DNA of 64,000 nucleotides from an uncultured Blautia sp. (lineage in GTDB: Bacteria; Bacillota; Clostridia; Lachnospirales; Lachnospiraceae): assembly GCF_947654165.1 (NCBI RefSeq), contig NZ_CANTKB010000002.1, positions 158,770 through 222,769 on the forward strand, written 5' to 3'. The notes beneath the pieces are model-generated. The model was not told the origin of the DNA and searched no databases. It saw only the letters and a list, made by a program, of their open reading frames with translations. This document shows, one piece after another, positions 1 through 8,906 of the stretch. Positions within the stretch are counted from its first letter, which is position 1. Every line of letters starts with the position of its first letter. Position numbers and translations under genes: made by a program.

Positions 1-246
1 ATATTTTTTAATCTGGTTATGCAGATGATCAATGGATTTTTAGCATTCACACAGAGTTTAATTATCACACAGGGAAAACCAATGGACAGTACTTTGTTTT
101 ATGCAGTTTATATGTATCAACAATCTTTTAATTATAACAGTGCCGGCTATGCATCTGCAATGGCCTGGACAATGTTGTTATTTATTGGTTTACTGACCCT
201 TATATTGTTTAAAACAAAAAAATTCTGGGTTTATGAACAGGGGTGA
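1..246 (+). CDS. Sugar ABC transporter permease, MalF/UgpA type (3' end only)
   Basis: The reading frame is open from the first base, so the gene begins outside the window and only its last 81 residues are seen. The tail has the end of the inner-membrane domain, a hydrophobic segment (roughly AMAWTMLLFIGLLTLILF) and a short basic cytoplasmic end, which is how MalF-type carbohydrate permeases finish. A second permease follows within 5 bases, as expected for a heterodimeric importer. The binding protein is presumably upstream. Substrate cannot be read from this fragment. Confidence 0.8.
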   Translation: MFFNLVMQMINGFLAFTQSLIITQGKPMDSTLFYAVYMYQQSFNYNSAGYASAMAWTMLLFIGLLTLILFKTKKFWVYEQG

Positions 247-250
247 AAAA

Positions 251-1096
251 ATGAAGACAAAGAAGAAAATTAAAAATGGAATTTACCATATTTTGGTATT
301 TGGATTTGGATTAGTAATGCTGTATCCATTATTCTGGATGTTTATGAGTTCTTTTAAAGAGAGCAGCACTATTTTTACAACAGCCGGTCAGTTAATACCT
401 AAAAAATTTATGATTACCAATTATATAAATGGCTGGAAAGGGTTTGCGGGAATTTCTTTTAGTACATTTTTTAAGAACTCTCTGTTCATTTCCATATTGG
501 CAACGATCGGTACCTTGATTTCTTCAGCATTGGTCGCATATGGATTTTCCAGATGTAATTTCAGAGGGAAAAAAATATTATTTGGAGCTATGCTGGCATC
601 CATGATGTTGCCTGGACAGATTCTTATGGTTCCTCAGTATCTATGGTATCAAAAACTTGGATGGGTAGGTAATTTCGTTCCGCTGATTGTTCCATTTTGT
701 TTTGCTATACAAGGATTTTTTGTATATTTAATGATGAATTTTATTAATGGAATTCCAAGAGATTTGGATGAGGCAGCAAAAATTGATGGATGTTCTTATT
801 ACGGAATCTTTGGAAGAATTATTCTGCCTCTTATGACACCTGCAATCATTACAGGAGGGATTTTTTCCTTTATGTGGAGGTGGGATGACTTTATGTCTGC
901 GTTGCTGTATATTAATGATGCAGAAAAATATCCGGTTTCCTTGGCATTGAAATTATTTGCAGATCCAGGTTCTTCTTCTGATTACGGTGCAATGTTTGCT
1001 ATGGCTACACTTTCGTTGGTTCCTATTGTTATTATTTTCTTTGTGTTCCAGAGATATCTGGTAGATGGAATTGCAACTTCCGGATTAAAAGGATAA
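251..1096 (+). CDS. Sugar ABC transporter permease, MalG/AraQ type
   Basis: An inner-membrane permease of about 281 residues with six predicted membrane segments. The EAA loop that docks the ATPase is visible as DLDEAAKIDGCSYYGIFGRI followed by LPLMTPA. It would pair with the upstream permease to import a sugar or glycoside. I place the start at 251 rather than the ATG at 233, because AGGGGTG lies at 239-245 just ahead of 251 and the earlier ATG would overlap the previous gene. The genes behind it point to import of an oxidisable sugar or glycoside. Confidence 0.88.
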   Translation: MKTKKKIKNGIYHILVFGFGLVMLYPLFWMFMSSFKESSTIFTTAGQLIPKKFMITNYINGWKGFAGISFSTFFKNSLFISILATIGTLISSALVAYGFSRCNFRGKKILFGAMLASMMLPGQILMVPQYLWYQKLGWVGNFVPLIVPFCFAIQGFFVYLMMNFINGIPRDLDEAAKIDGCSYYGIFGRIILPLMTPAIITGGIFSFMWRWDDFMSALLYINDAEKYPVSLALKLFADPGSSSDYGAMFAMATLSLVPIVIIFFVFQRYLVDGIATSGLKG

Positions 1097-1109
1097 AAAG
1101 GAGAAAAGT

Positions 1110-2108
1110 ATGATCCGAGTAGGTATTGTAGGGTGTGGAAATATAGGAAAAGTCCACGCAGAAGTTTTAAAGAACATGGAGGAAGTACAGATTGAAGCAT
1201 TTGTAGATAAAAATTTAATCAATGCTTCAAGATATTCAAAATTGTATGGAACAGAAAAAACGTGTTCGTATACATCTCTTTCGCAAATGTTTGATGAGGA
1301 AAAGATAGATGTATTACATATTTGTACACCGCATTCCCTCCATGTTCCTATGGCAAAAGAGGCACTGAAGAGGAATGTTCATGTTTTTATGGAAAAGCCG
1401 CCTGCTATTTCAGAAAAAGATTTTCTAAGCTTAAAAAATGCAAAAAAAAATTCAGAAAAAGAAGTCGGAATATGCTTTCAAAATCGATATAATGAAACTA
1501 CAGAAAAAGTCTATGATATTTTAAAGAAGAAGAAACTCGGTAATGTGCTTGGAGCTCGTGCTTTTGTGACATGGAAACGTCAGAGAGAATATTATGAGAG
1601 CAGTGGATGGCGAGGAAAATGGGATACAGAGGGCGGCGGACTTTTAATCAACCAAGCAATTCATACGTTAGATTTGTTGACTTATTTTTTTGGTGAAGTA
1701 AAAGGTGTAGAAGTTTCTATGCATAATCATCATTTGAAAGATGTAATAGAAGTTGAAGATACAGTCGAAGCTTATATGACCTTTCAGTTTGGAACAGTTT
1801 GTTTTTATGCAACAAGTGCTTATGCGGAAGATTCCCCGGTATTATTGGATATTGTATGCGAAGAAGGACATATTCGCATGGAAGGTGACCGGCTGAATAT
1901 CTGGAATAGAAACGGAAATAAAATCACATACAATTTTGCAGGGCATGGAGTCTGTATGGGGAAAAAATATTGGGGCAATTCTCATGGTGCATGTATACAG
2001 GATTTTTATGACTGTATAGAAACTCACAGGGCCTATAGAAATGATTTAGAATCTGTAGAGAATACGATGAGTGTAATGTTCAAGATGTATAATTCTATAA
2101 AACGATAG
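1110..2108 (+). CDS. Gfo/Idh/MocA family NAD(P)-dependent oxidoreductase
   Basis: A 332-residue two-domain dehydrogenase. The N-terminus has a Rossmann fold with the nucleotide loop GIVGCGNIG (residues about 5-13), and the family EKPPA motif lies near residue 97. The C-terminal half is the alpha/beta substrate domain with GGGLLINQAIHTLDLL, the active-site region. Family members oxidise or reduce a hydroxyl of a sugar, inositol or glycoside. It starts 13 bases after the permease and is followed at 13 bases by a second member, so the two are co-transcribed and perhaps act in sequence or as oxidation/reduction partners. Exact substrate unknown. Confidence 0.88.
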   Translation: MIRVGIVGCGNIGKVHAEVLKNMEEVQIEAFVDKNLINASRYSKLYGTEKTCSYTSLSQMFDEEKIDVLHICTPHSLHVPMAKEALKRNVHVFMEKPPAISEKDFLSLKNAKKNSEKEVGICFQNRYNETTEKVYDILKKKKLGNVLGARAFVTWKRQREYYESSGWRGKWDTEGGGLLINQAIHTLDLLTYFFGEVKGVEVSMHNHHLKDVIEVEDTVEAYMTFQFGTVCFYATSAYAEDSPVLLDIVCEEGHIRMEGDRLNIWNRNGNKITYNFAGHGVCMGKKYWGNSHGACIQDFYDCIETHRAYRNDLESVENTMSVMFKMYNSIKR

Positions 2109-2121
2109 GAGAGAATGAGAT

Positions 2122-3303
2122 ATGAAGCAAGTGAAACTTGGGATTATCGGTGTAGGAAATATGGGAACATCTCATGCAAAAAATGTTTTGGAAGGTAAGG
2201 TTCCTGGATTGGAACTGGCGGCAGTTGCAGATCGTCAGAAGAGCAGACGTGCATGGTGCAGAGAAAATTTACCGCAGTCGGTAATGATCTTTGAAGAAGG
2301 AACACAGCTTTTAGAGAGTGGATGTTGTGATGCGGTATTGATTGCTGTGCCGCACTATCAGCATCCGGTATTGGCTCAGGAAGCTTTTGAAAAGGGCTTA
2401 CATGTTTTATGTGAAAAACCGGCAGGAGTATATACGAAACAGGTAATGGAAATGAATCAGGCAGCAGATAAGTATAATGTTGTTTTTGCAATGATGTTTA
2501 ATCAGCGGACAAACTGTATCTATCGAAAAATGCATGAAATGGTAAAAAGCGGAGAACTGGGAGAAATCAGACGTGTCAATTGGATCATTACAGATTGGTA
2601 CCGTACGCAAAGCTATTATGATTCCGGCAGTTGGCGTGCAACTTGGGAAGGAGAAGGCGGTGGAGTATTGTTAAATCAGTGTCCTCATAATTTAGATCTG
2701 ATACAATGGATTTGTGGAATGCCTGCAAAAGTAAGAGGATTTTGTAAAGAAGGATTGTGGCACGATATCGAAGTAGAAGATGATGTAACGGCATATCTTG
2801 AATATCCAAACGGTGCTACCGGAGTATTTATTACCTCAACCGGAGATGCACCGGGGACTAATCGTTTTGAGATTACCGGAGAATTAGGAAAATTAGTATG
2901 TGAGAACGAAGAATTGACATTCTATAAATTAAATGAAAATCTGGCACATCATTGCGCTTCCTGCCAGGGAGGTTTTGATAAACCACAGTGGGAAGTTTTA
3001 AAAGTAGAAACAGATGGACAGAACGAGCAGCATGTAGGAGTTATGAAAGCTTTTGTGGGTGCTATTTTAGAAGGAACTTCTTTGGTTGCAGATGGAAGAG
3101 AAGGGATCAGAGGATTAGAGCTTTCTAATGCAATTCATCTTTCTAGCTGGCTCGGAAGAACAGTAGAACTTCCGATTGACGAAGAGTTGTTTTTGGATGA
3201 ATTAAATAAAAGAAGAGCGCATTCCAGGAGAAAAGCTGAGGTGGAAAGTGTAGTGTTTGATACAGAAAATTCTTATGGAAGCGGAAAAGGAGAAACGAAA
3301 TGA
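2122..3303 (+). CDS. Gfo/Idh/MocA family oxidoreductase (second copy)
   Basis: A 393-residue paralogue of the preceding gene. It has the Rossmann loop GIIGVGNMG at residues about 8-16, the EKPAGVYT motif near residue 98, and the active-site stretch GGGVLLNQCPHNLDLI. It is longer than its neighbour, with a charged C-terminal tail (LNKRRAHSRRKAEVES) beyond the usual family end. Its stop codon overlaps the start of the TIM-barrel gene by four bases, indicating translational coupling. The pair plus a TIM-barrel partner resembles systems that oxidise the 3-hydroxyl of a glycoside before bond cleavage. That role is inference. Confidence 0.88.
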   Translation: MKQVKLGIIGVGNMGTSHAKNVLEGKVPGLELAAVADRQKSRRAWCRENLPQSVMIFEEGTQLLESGCCDAVLIAVPHYQHPVLAQEAFEKGLHVLCEKPAGVYTKQVMEMNQAADKYNVVFAMMFNQRTNCIYRKMHEMVKSGELGEIRRVNWIITDWYRTQSYYDSGSWRATWEGEGGGVLLNQCPHNLDLIQWICGMPAKVRGFCKEGLWHDIEVEDDVTAYLEYPNGATGVFITSTGDAPGTNRFEITGELGKLVCENEELTFYKLNENLAHHCASCQGGFDKPQWEVLKVETDGQNEQHVGVMKAFVGAILEGTSLVADGREGIRGLELSNAIHLSSWLGRTVELPIDEELFLDELNKRRAHSRRKAEVESVVFDTENSYGSGKGETK

Positions 3304-4148
3304 AAGACAGAATTGAAATCAGCGGATTTGCAGATGAAATAGCGGAAGATTTAAGAACTCAGATTGAGGTAATTAAGAAACTGGGAATTTCTTATATCGA
3401 AATGCGTGGAGTTAACGGAAAGCCTTTAGTAGAACATACACTTGAAGAGGTAAAAGAAATTAAGCGACAGTTAGACGAACAGGAGATAAAATTATCTTCA
3501 ATAGGTTCACCTATTGGAAAAATACAGATTACAGATCCGTTTGATGAGCATTTTGAGTTATACAAAAAGACAGTTGAGATTGCTAAAATCATGGAAACGC
3601 CTTATATCAGAATGTTTAGTTTCTTTATTCCTTCTGGAGAAGTTCCGGAAACATATCATGATCAAGTATTTGAAAGGTTGCAGAAGTTTGTAGATTATGC
3701 GAAGCAGGAAGATATTATTTTGCTTCATGAGAACGAAAAGGAAATCTATGGAGATAATGCAAAACGATGCCTGGAGATTATGAAAGAATTTTATGGGGAA
3801 CATTTTAAGGCAGTATTTGATTTTGCTAATTTTGTTCAGTGCCATCAAGATACAAAAGAGGCTTTTGAATTGTTAAAACCTTATATTGCTTATATTCATA
3901 TCAAGGATGCAAAAGAGGAATCAGGTATGGTAGTTCCTGCCGGATATGGAGACGGACATGTGAAATCAATTCTGTCAGAATTATTAGAAGAGGGCTATCA
4001 AGGTTTTTTATCATTAGAACCTCATCTGGCAGATTTTACAGGTTTTGATGCGCTGGAACAAAACGGAGAAAGGAAAGAGAAAATGTCAGGAGAAGAGGCT
4101 TATACAACGGCTTATCAAGCACTGAAGGAAATTCTTCAATCTCTGTAA
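3300..4148 (+). CDS. Sugar phosphate isomerase/epimerase-like TIM barrel (AP endonuclease 2 family)
   Basis: A 282-residue xylose-isomerase-like TIM barrel. The conserved metal-ligand strands are visible: LLHENEKEIYG (Glu), AVFDFANFVQ (Asp), YIHIKDA (His) and LSLEPHLADF (Glu). Family members are sugar isomerases, 3-epimerases, or lyases/hydratases acting on 3-keto sugars. The start overlaps the previous stop (ATGA), so it is coupled to the oxidoreductase. It is the last gene of the operon and a strong terminator follows at 4228. Which reaction it performs cannot be decided from the sequence. Confidence 0.85.
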   Translation: MKDRIEISGFADEIAEDLRTQIEVIKKLGISYIEMRGVNGKPLVEHTLEEVKEIKRQLDEQEIKLSSIGSPIGKIQITDPFDEHFELYKKTVEIAKIMETPYIRMFSFFIPSGEVPETYHDQVFERLQKFVDYAKQEDIILLHENEKEIYGDNAKRCLEIMKEFYGEHFKAVFDFANFVQCHQDTKEAFELLKPYIAYIHIKDAKEESGMVVPAGYGDGHVKSILSELLEEGYQGFLSLEPHLADFTGFDALEQNGERKEKMSGEEAYTTAYQALKEILQSL

Positions 4149-4227
4149 TTTGGAGTGTAGGCATCTAACACATTTGTTACTCAGAGAAACCAGAATAGTT
4201 ATTCTTTATGCAAATCTATTTAATATT

Positions 4228-4258
4228 AAAAACCCTGTCCGCAAATGACAGGGTTTTT
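4228..4258 (+). terminator. Rho-independent terminator of the Gfo/Idh operon
   Basis: A 12-bp perfect stem (AAAAACCCTGTC / GACAGGGTTTTT) with a short loop, ending in a run of T. It lies 80 bases after the TIM-barrel stop. Confidence 0.9.
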
Positions 4259-4312
4259 ATAGTTAGTTATAGATTTCAGGAAAGAAATAAACAGGTGGAA
4301 ACCAGGTTCTGA

Positions 4313-5767
4313 TTGTGTTATGGTAGGAGAAAGAAAATACAGAAGAGAAAGGTGATCTGGGTGCTCCATCTGGTTTTATTTATCATTTATATTTTGTTGA
4401 TTCTGATGGTTATTTTTGTAGAACGAAAACGTCCGACAGAAGCACTTTTGTGGGTTGTGATTATGATTTTTCTCCCTTATTTCGGCACAATCCTGTATCT
4501 TGTTTTTGGAAGTACGGTGGCAATAAAACTGACAGCTGTTATCCGCAAGAAAAAGTTAAAGACACAGCCGTATAATGTGGAACTGCTGCCATCCGTTTCT
4601 GTTGATGAGGGTCAGTTATCAGAAGCAGATCTCCAGGTTGTCCGGTTTAATACGGTTTATAATGCCAGTGTGCTTACCTGCTGTAATAAGGCGGAGTTTT
4701 ATACCAACGGGAAAAGTCATTATACACAGCTTTTCAAAGATATCAGAGATGCAAAAACATGTATTTTCATAGAATTTTATACCATTCATCACGATATGGT
4801 CGGAGAAAAACTGGCAGAGCTTCTTGCACAGAAGGCAAAAGAAGGTGTGGAAGTCTGGGTAATGTGTGATTTTATTGCCAATCTTTCTACGCCGAAGAAG
4901 ATGTTTCAGCCTCTTGTGGATGCAGGAGGAAAGGTTGTGCGTGTGAAACCTTATTTTACGCATTACCGGAGCCACAGAAAGATTGTATCTATTGACCAGA
5001 AGATTGCTTATATAGGCGGAATGAATATCGGAAAACAGTATGCCAATATGGATGCAGTAAAGAATCCGTGGAGGGACACACAGATTCGTCTGGAGGGAGC
5101 CTGCACGTCTGTTTTGAATACATATTTTTTGAAGGACTGGTTATGCTCTATCAGAAGATGTGACTGGCAGCATGCAATCGGATATATCAATGGGATGAAA
5201 GCAGAGAATTATGACAGGACGTCTTCTTTGTGCCAGTTTATCGTGGGTGGAGCAGATACGGATAAGGAAGCCGTCAAAATGTGCTATCTGAGCATGATCC
5301 GGAGTGCGAAAACACGCATCCGTATTCAGTCCCCTTATTTTATACCGGATGCTTCTGTTCTGGATGCACTGAAGACAGCAGCAGCCTCAGGTGTAGAGAT
5401 TGAACTGATGATTTCAGGAATCAAGGCAAGTTTTTTCCTGGATCCTGTCACGAATTATTATAGTGGGCAATTATTGGAATATGGCACCAAGGTTTACAAA
5501 TACAAGGGATATATCCATGCAAAGACCATGATCATTGATGATGAATTGTGTTGTGTGGGTTCTGTAAATATGGATATGAGAAGTCTTATGGTGGATGATG
5601 AAGTGTGCGGAGTTTTTTATGAGAATAAACTGGTGCAGGAATATAGTCAGATCTATGATAAAGATATTTCCGAATGTATCCTGTATACCTGGGAACAATT
5701 TCAGTGCCGCAGCAGGAAGGAACGGGCAATGGAGAGTATTTTCCTGCCGTTTGCACCACTGATGTAA
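4313..5767 (+). CDS. cls: Cardiolipin synthase (phospholipase D family)
   Basis: A membrane enzyme that joins two phosphatidylglycerols into cardiolipin. Two N-terminal membrane helices (about residues 14-32 and 40-62) precede two PLD catalytic motifs: HRKIVSID near residue 222 and HAKTMIID near residue 402, each followed by the G-G/S-N-M-x pattern. Length (484) is typical for bacterial Cls. The chosen start is a TTG at 4313; ATG codons are absent from the N-terminal stretch, and an internal GTG at 4352 is an alternative, so the exact N-terminus is uncertain. It is probably monocistronic. Confidence 0.9.
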   Translation: MCYGRRKKIQKRKVIWVLHLVLFIIYILLILMVIFVERKRPTEALLWVVIMIFLPYFGTILYLVFGSTVAIKLTAVIRKKKLKTQPYNVELLPSVSVDEGQLSEADLQVVRFNTVYNASVLTCCNKAEFYTNGKSHYTQLFKDIRDAKTCIFIEFYTIHHDMVGEKLAELLAQKAKEGVEVWVMCDFIANLSTPKKMFQPLVDAGGKVVRVKPYFTHYRSHRKIVSIDQKIAYIGGMNIGKQYANMDAVKNPWRDTQIRLEGACTSVLNTYFLKDWLCSIRRCDWQHAIGYINGMKAENYDRTSSLCQFIVGGADTDKEAVKMCYLSMIRSAKTRIRIQSPYFIPDASVLDALKTAAASGVEIELMISGIKASFFLDPVTNYYSGQLLEYGTKVYKYKGYIHAKTMIIDDELCCVGSVNMDMRSLMVDDEVCGVFYENKLVQEYSQIYDKDISECILYTWEQFQCRSRKERAMESIFLPFAPLM

Positions 5768-5788
5768 GATATATAGAATTTTCCTGAC

Positions 5789-5817
5789 TTGCTATTTAAA
5801 AATGCGGATGATAAAAT
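5789..5817 (+). promoter_or_regulatory. Predicted sigma-70 promoter for the GGDEF/EAL gene
   Basis: TTGCTA at 5789-5794 and TAAAAT at 5812-5817 with a 17-bp spacer. It lies about 50 bases upstream of the start chosen for the c-di-GMP gene. Confidence 0.5.
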
Positions 5818-5866
5818 ATAAGAATAAAGAAGAATGTTAGGAAAATAGGGCATGGAGGCCTTTACA

Positions 5867-8413
5867 ATGAAGAAGAGTTTAAGAACCGTGTTAGATCAAC
5901 TGCAGACCAATATTTACATAACAGATGTCAACACATATGAAATCATATTTATGAATGATAAAATGAAAAAGGATTATGGTATCCAAGATCCGGAAGGACA
6001 GATTTGCTGGAAGTTGCTGCAACAGGGGCAGGAAGGCCCCTGTTCTTTTTGTAAGATAAACAGGCTTTTAAATGGGGAACAGAGCACCATCCGGTGGCAG
6101 GAGGCCAATAGTAAGGTACATAGGTTTTTTGATAATTATGACAGCCTTTTGGAATTAGATGAACAGAAGGTGCATATGCAGCAGTCTTTTGATATCACAG
6201 AATACATAGAGCTTTACGAACAGAAAGAAAAAGATGACCTGTGTGATATCTGGAATCGGAAAAAGGGAAAGAGCATGCTGGAAGAGTGCCTTATGACTAT
6301 GAAAAACAGCAATCATTCTTATCTGGTCATTCTTTTTGATGTGGATGATCTGAAGAGCGTGAATGAGAAGTACGGTTACAATGAAGGGGATTTTATGTTG
6401 AAGCAGACGGCTGAGACATTAAAAGAATATATCCGGGAACCGGATTTTCTCTTTCGTCTGAGTGGGGACGAACTGGTGGCTGTTCTGCAGGATGTGAAGG
6501 AAGAGGATGGAATCAACAGAATCCACAGATGGAGAAAAGAGCTGGAGGAAAGAAGTAAGATGTTCCAAAAGCCTTATCTGATCACGTTTTCCTATGGAAC
6601 CAGTTATGTAGTGCCTTCCTGCAGTCTTCAGGTAAATGACATTCTGGCCATTGCAGATGAAAAAATGTTTGAAGAGAAGCTGAGAAAAAGGAAGGATTCT
6701 TTTTTGAGAGAAAATCCTTCACAGTTTGCTCCGGTACAGGATCGCAGAATGCAGTACAGGGCAGAGTTTTTATACGAAGCCCTGATTAACAGTACAGACG
6801 ATTTTATCTATATCTGTGATATGAAGACTGGCTTGTTTCGTTATTCTCCTGCTCAGGTTGAATTATTCGGGTTTCCGGGAGAAATCGTGGAGAATCCCCT
6901 TCCCTATTGGAAAGAAATCATTCATCCGGATGATTGGGAAAGATTTTATAAAAGTAATATGGAGATTGGCGAGAATCGGGCGGATTATCATTCTGTAGAG
7001 TTCCGGGCAAGAAAGCGTGACGGGGAATATGCGTGGCTTCGTTGTCGGGGACAGCTTATCAGAGATGAAGAAGGCGAACCATGTCTGTTTGCCGGTATTA
7101 TAAAACTGCTGGGACAGCAAAATAAGATTGACCCTCTTACTCAATTGCTCAATCATGTAGAATTCACAAAGCAATTAGAGAAAAATGTGAAAGAAGATAT
7201 AGTGGAACAGATGGCAGTCATGCTCTTGGATATTGATGATTTTCATCAGATCAATGAACTGTATGAACGTTCATTGGGAGACCATATCCTGAAGACTCTG
7301 GGTCAGGAAATTCAGTCTGTTCTTCCGGATAATGCCAGATTGTATCGTCTGGAAAAAGACTGTATGGGGATCATTATGGAGCACGGAACAAAAGCGCAGG
7401 CAGAAAAACTTTATTTTACCATCCGAGAGAATATCATGAAGCTTCAGGAATGGAAAAAGCAGAATATCAGCATTGAATTGTCTGCAGGATGTTCTATGTA
7501 TCCCAAAGATGGAAAAGCAGCAGAGGAATTATATAAATGTGCGTTGTTTACTCTTCAGCATGTAAAAAAGACGGGCAAAAATCAGATTCTTTTCTATTCC
7601 GAAAATATCATGAAAACAAAGTCAAGAACCATTGAACTTGTCCGTCAGCTAAGGGAGGATATCTCCGGAGGTTACAGGGGATTTTATCTGAATTATCAGC
7701 CTCAGGTAGATGCAGAAACCAGGAAGATCACAGGTGTAGAAGCTCTGATGCGTTGGAAAGATCAGGAGGGAAGACCGGTCTCTCCGGGTGAATTTATTCC
7801 GGTCATGGAGCAAAATGCATTGATTTATGATGCAGGACTTTGGATGGTGAGGAATGCCCTCCATGCATGTAAAGGGTGGATCAGGAGGATGCCTGAATTT
7901 ACGATCAGTGTGAATATCTCCGCCGTACAGTTGTTGGAAGCACGTTTTCTGGATGATTTTTATAAGGTGATCCAGGAAGAAGGATTCCCATATGAAAATT
8001 TGATCGTGGAATTAACAGAGAGTTATGCAGTAAAAAATATGGATTTCTTCTGGGACAAGTTCAGAGGTCTGAGAAGTCATGGAATCAGGATTGCCATGGA
8101 TGATTTCGGAACCGGTTATTCTTCTCTGGAAGTTCTGAAGACAGCACCCATCGACATTGTGAAGATCGACCGGGCTTTTTTGGAAGATATCTTACATAGC
8201 AGATTTGATGCGACATTTATCAGCTTTGTGGTGGCAATCTGTCATGAGGTAGAGATACGTGTATGCCAGGAAGGGGTAGAAACAGAAGATGAATACAATT
8301 TCCTGAAAAAGATGAATTTAGACCGTATTCAAGGGTATTATTTCGGAAAACCGGTGACAGAACAGGAGATAACGGCTCTGATGGATGAATCACTCGGGGA
8401 GGTGATGCATTGA
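5867..8413 (+). CDS. Multidomain c-di-GMP protein: GGDEF-PAS-GGDEF-EAL
   Basis: A cytoplasmic signalling protein of about 848 residues with no membrane segment. Domains in order: a PAS-like sensor with a CSFCK cysteine motif (about 1-120), a GGDEF domain whose motif reads SGDEL (near 200), a PAS/PAC domain (about 300-420), a second GGDEF whose motif is degraded to EKDCM, and a C-terminal EAL domain. The EAL catalytic set is intact (EALMRW, NISAVQL, ELTES, DDFGTGYSSL, KIDRAFL, EGVET), so phosphodiesterase activity is likely; at least the second cyclase domain should be inactive. The start at 5867 is chosen because GGAGG at 5854-5858 sits 8 bases ahead of it; the ATG at 5852 overlaps that site. 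Confidence 0.9.
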   Translation: MKKSLRTVLDQLQTNIYITDVNTYEIIFMNDKMKKDYGIQDPEGQICWKLLQQGQEGPCSFCKINRLLNGEQSTIRWQEANSKVHRFFDNYDSLLELDEQKVHMQQSFDITEYIELYEQKEKDDLCDIWNRKKGKSMLEECLMTMKNSNHSYLVILFDVDDLKSVNEKYGYNEGDFMLKQTAETLKEYIREPDFLFRLSGDELVAVLQDVKEEDGINRIHRWRKELEERSKMFQKPYLITFSYGTSYVVPSCSLQVNDILAIADEKMFEEKLRKRKDSFLRENPSQFAPVQDRRMQYRAEFLYEALINSTDDFIYICDMKTGLFRYSPAQVELFGFPGEIVENPLPYWKEIIHPDDWERFYKSNMEIGENRADYHSVEFRARKRDGEYAWLRCRGQLIRDEEGEPCLFAGIIKLLGQQNKIDPLTQLLNHVEFTKQLEKNVKEDIVEQMAVMLLDIDDFHQINELYERSLGDHILKTLGQEIQSVLPDNARLYRLEKDCMGIIMEHGTKAQAEKLYFTIRENIMKLQEWKKQNISIELSAGCSMYPKDGKAAEELYKCALFTLQHVKKTGKNQILFYSENIMKTKSRTIELVRQLREDISGGYRGFYLNYQPQVDAETRKITGVEALMRWKDQEGRPVSPGEFIPVMEQNALIYDAGLWMVRNALHACKGWIRRMPEFTISVNISAVQLLEARFLDDFYKVIQEEGFPYENLIVELTESYAVKNMDFFWDKFRGLRSHGIRIAMDDFGTGYSSLEVLKTAPIDIVKIDRAFLEDILHSRFDATFISFVVAICHEVEIRVCQEGVETEDEYNFLKKMNLDRIQGYYFGKPVTEQEITALMDESLGEVMH

Positions 8414-8903
8414 GGAATATACTAGAGAATCATCGGGAAAATTTCCAGAGTGTTGGATAGAAAACCGGATAATACATCCGCATTTTGCAGAGGTAGATGT
8501 GGAAAGCGGGTATCTTATGGAGGCCGGTGGACTGTGGGAGTCATATGTAACGGAAATTCGAAGCAGGACAGGTTTTTTCGAATATATGGTACAAAAAAAT
8601 CTGGATGATGTTATCTGGCAGGAAGACAGGGAGGAGTACAGAAAATCCCTGAATCTTGACAGTATGAAAGAGGTATTTATCAAGGATGTCCATAGCAGAG
8701 AGATATTGAATCATAGAATGGAGCAGATCTATGCTGCACTGAAGGAGTCAGAAGAAATTCCCCTCTCCTGCAGTGCAGGGATCAGCTTTGTAGATAAACA
8801 GAATTATTCTTATGAAACGGTGATCAAACAGGCGGATGAAGCACTTTACAGGAGCAAGCAAAAAGGGAAAAATCAATTCTGTTATTATGAGCCGGAAATC
8901 TGA
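8406..8903 (+). pseudogene. Remnant of a PAS-GGDEF diguanylate cyclase
   Basis: The frame is open from 8406 without a good ribosome-binding site; a GTG at 8499 or ATG at 8517 could start a product of about 130 residues. The first part looks like a PAS-domain piece (DREEYRKSLNLDSMKEVF). It then jumps directly into the C-terminal half of a GGDEF domain (CSAGISFVDKQ and QADEALYRSKQKGKNQ). The cyclase signature motif and the metal-binding half are missing, as if an internal deletion joined the two parts near 8690. I read it as a decayed cyclase next to the intact c-di-GMP gene; a short expressed protein cannot be excluded. Confidence 0.6.
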
Positions 8904-8906
8904 GGC

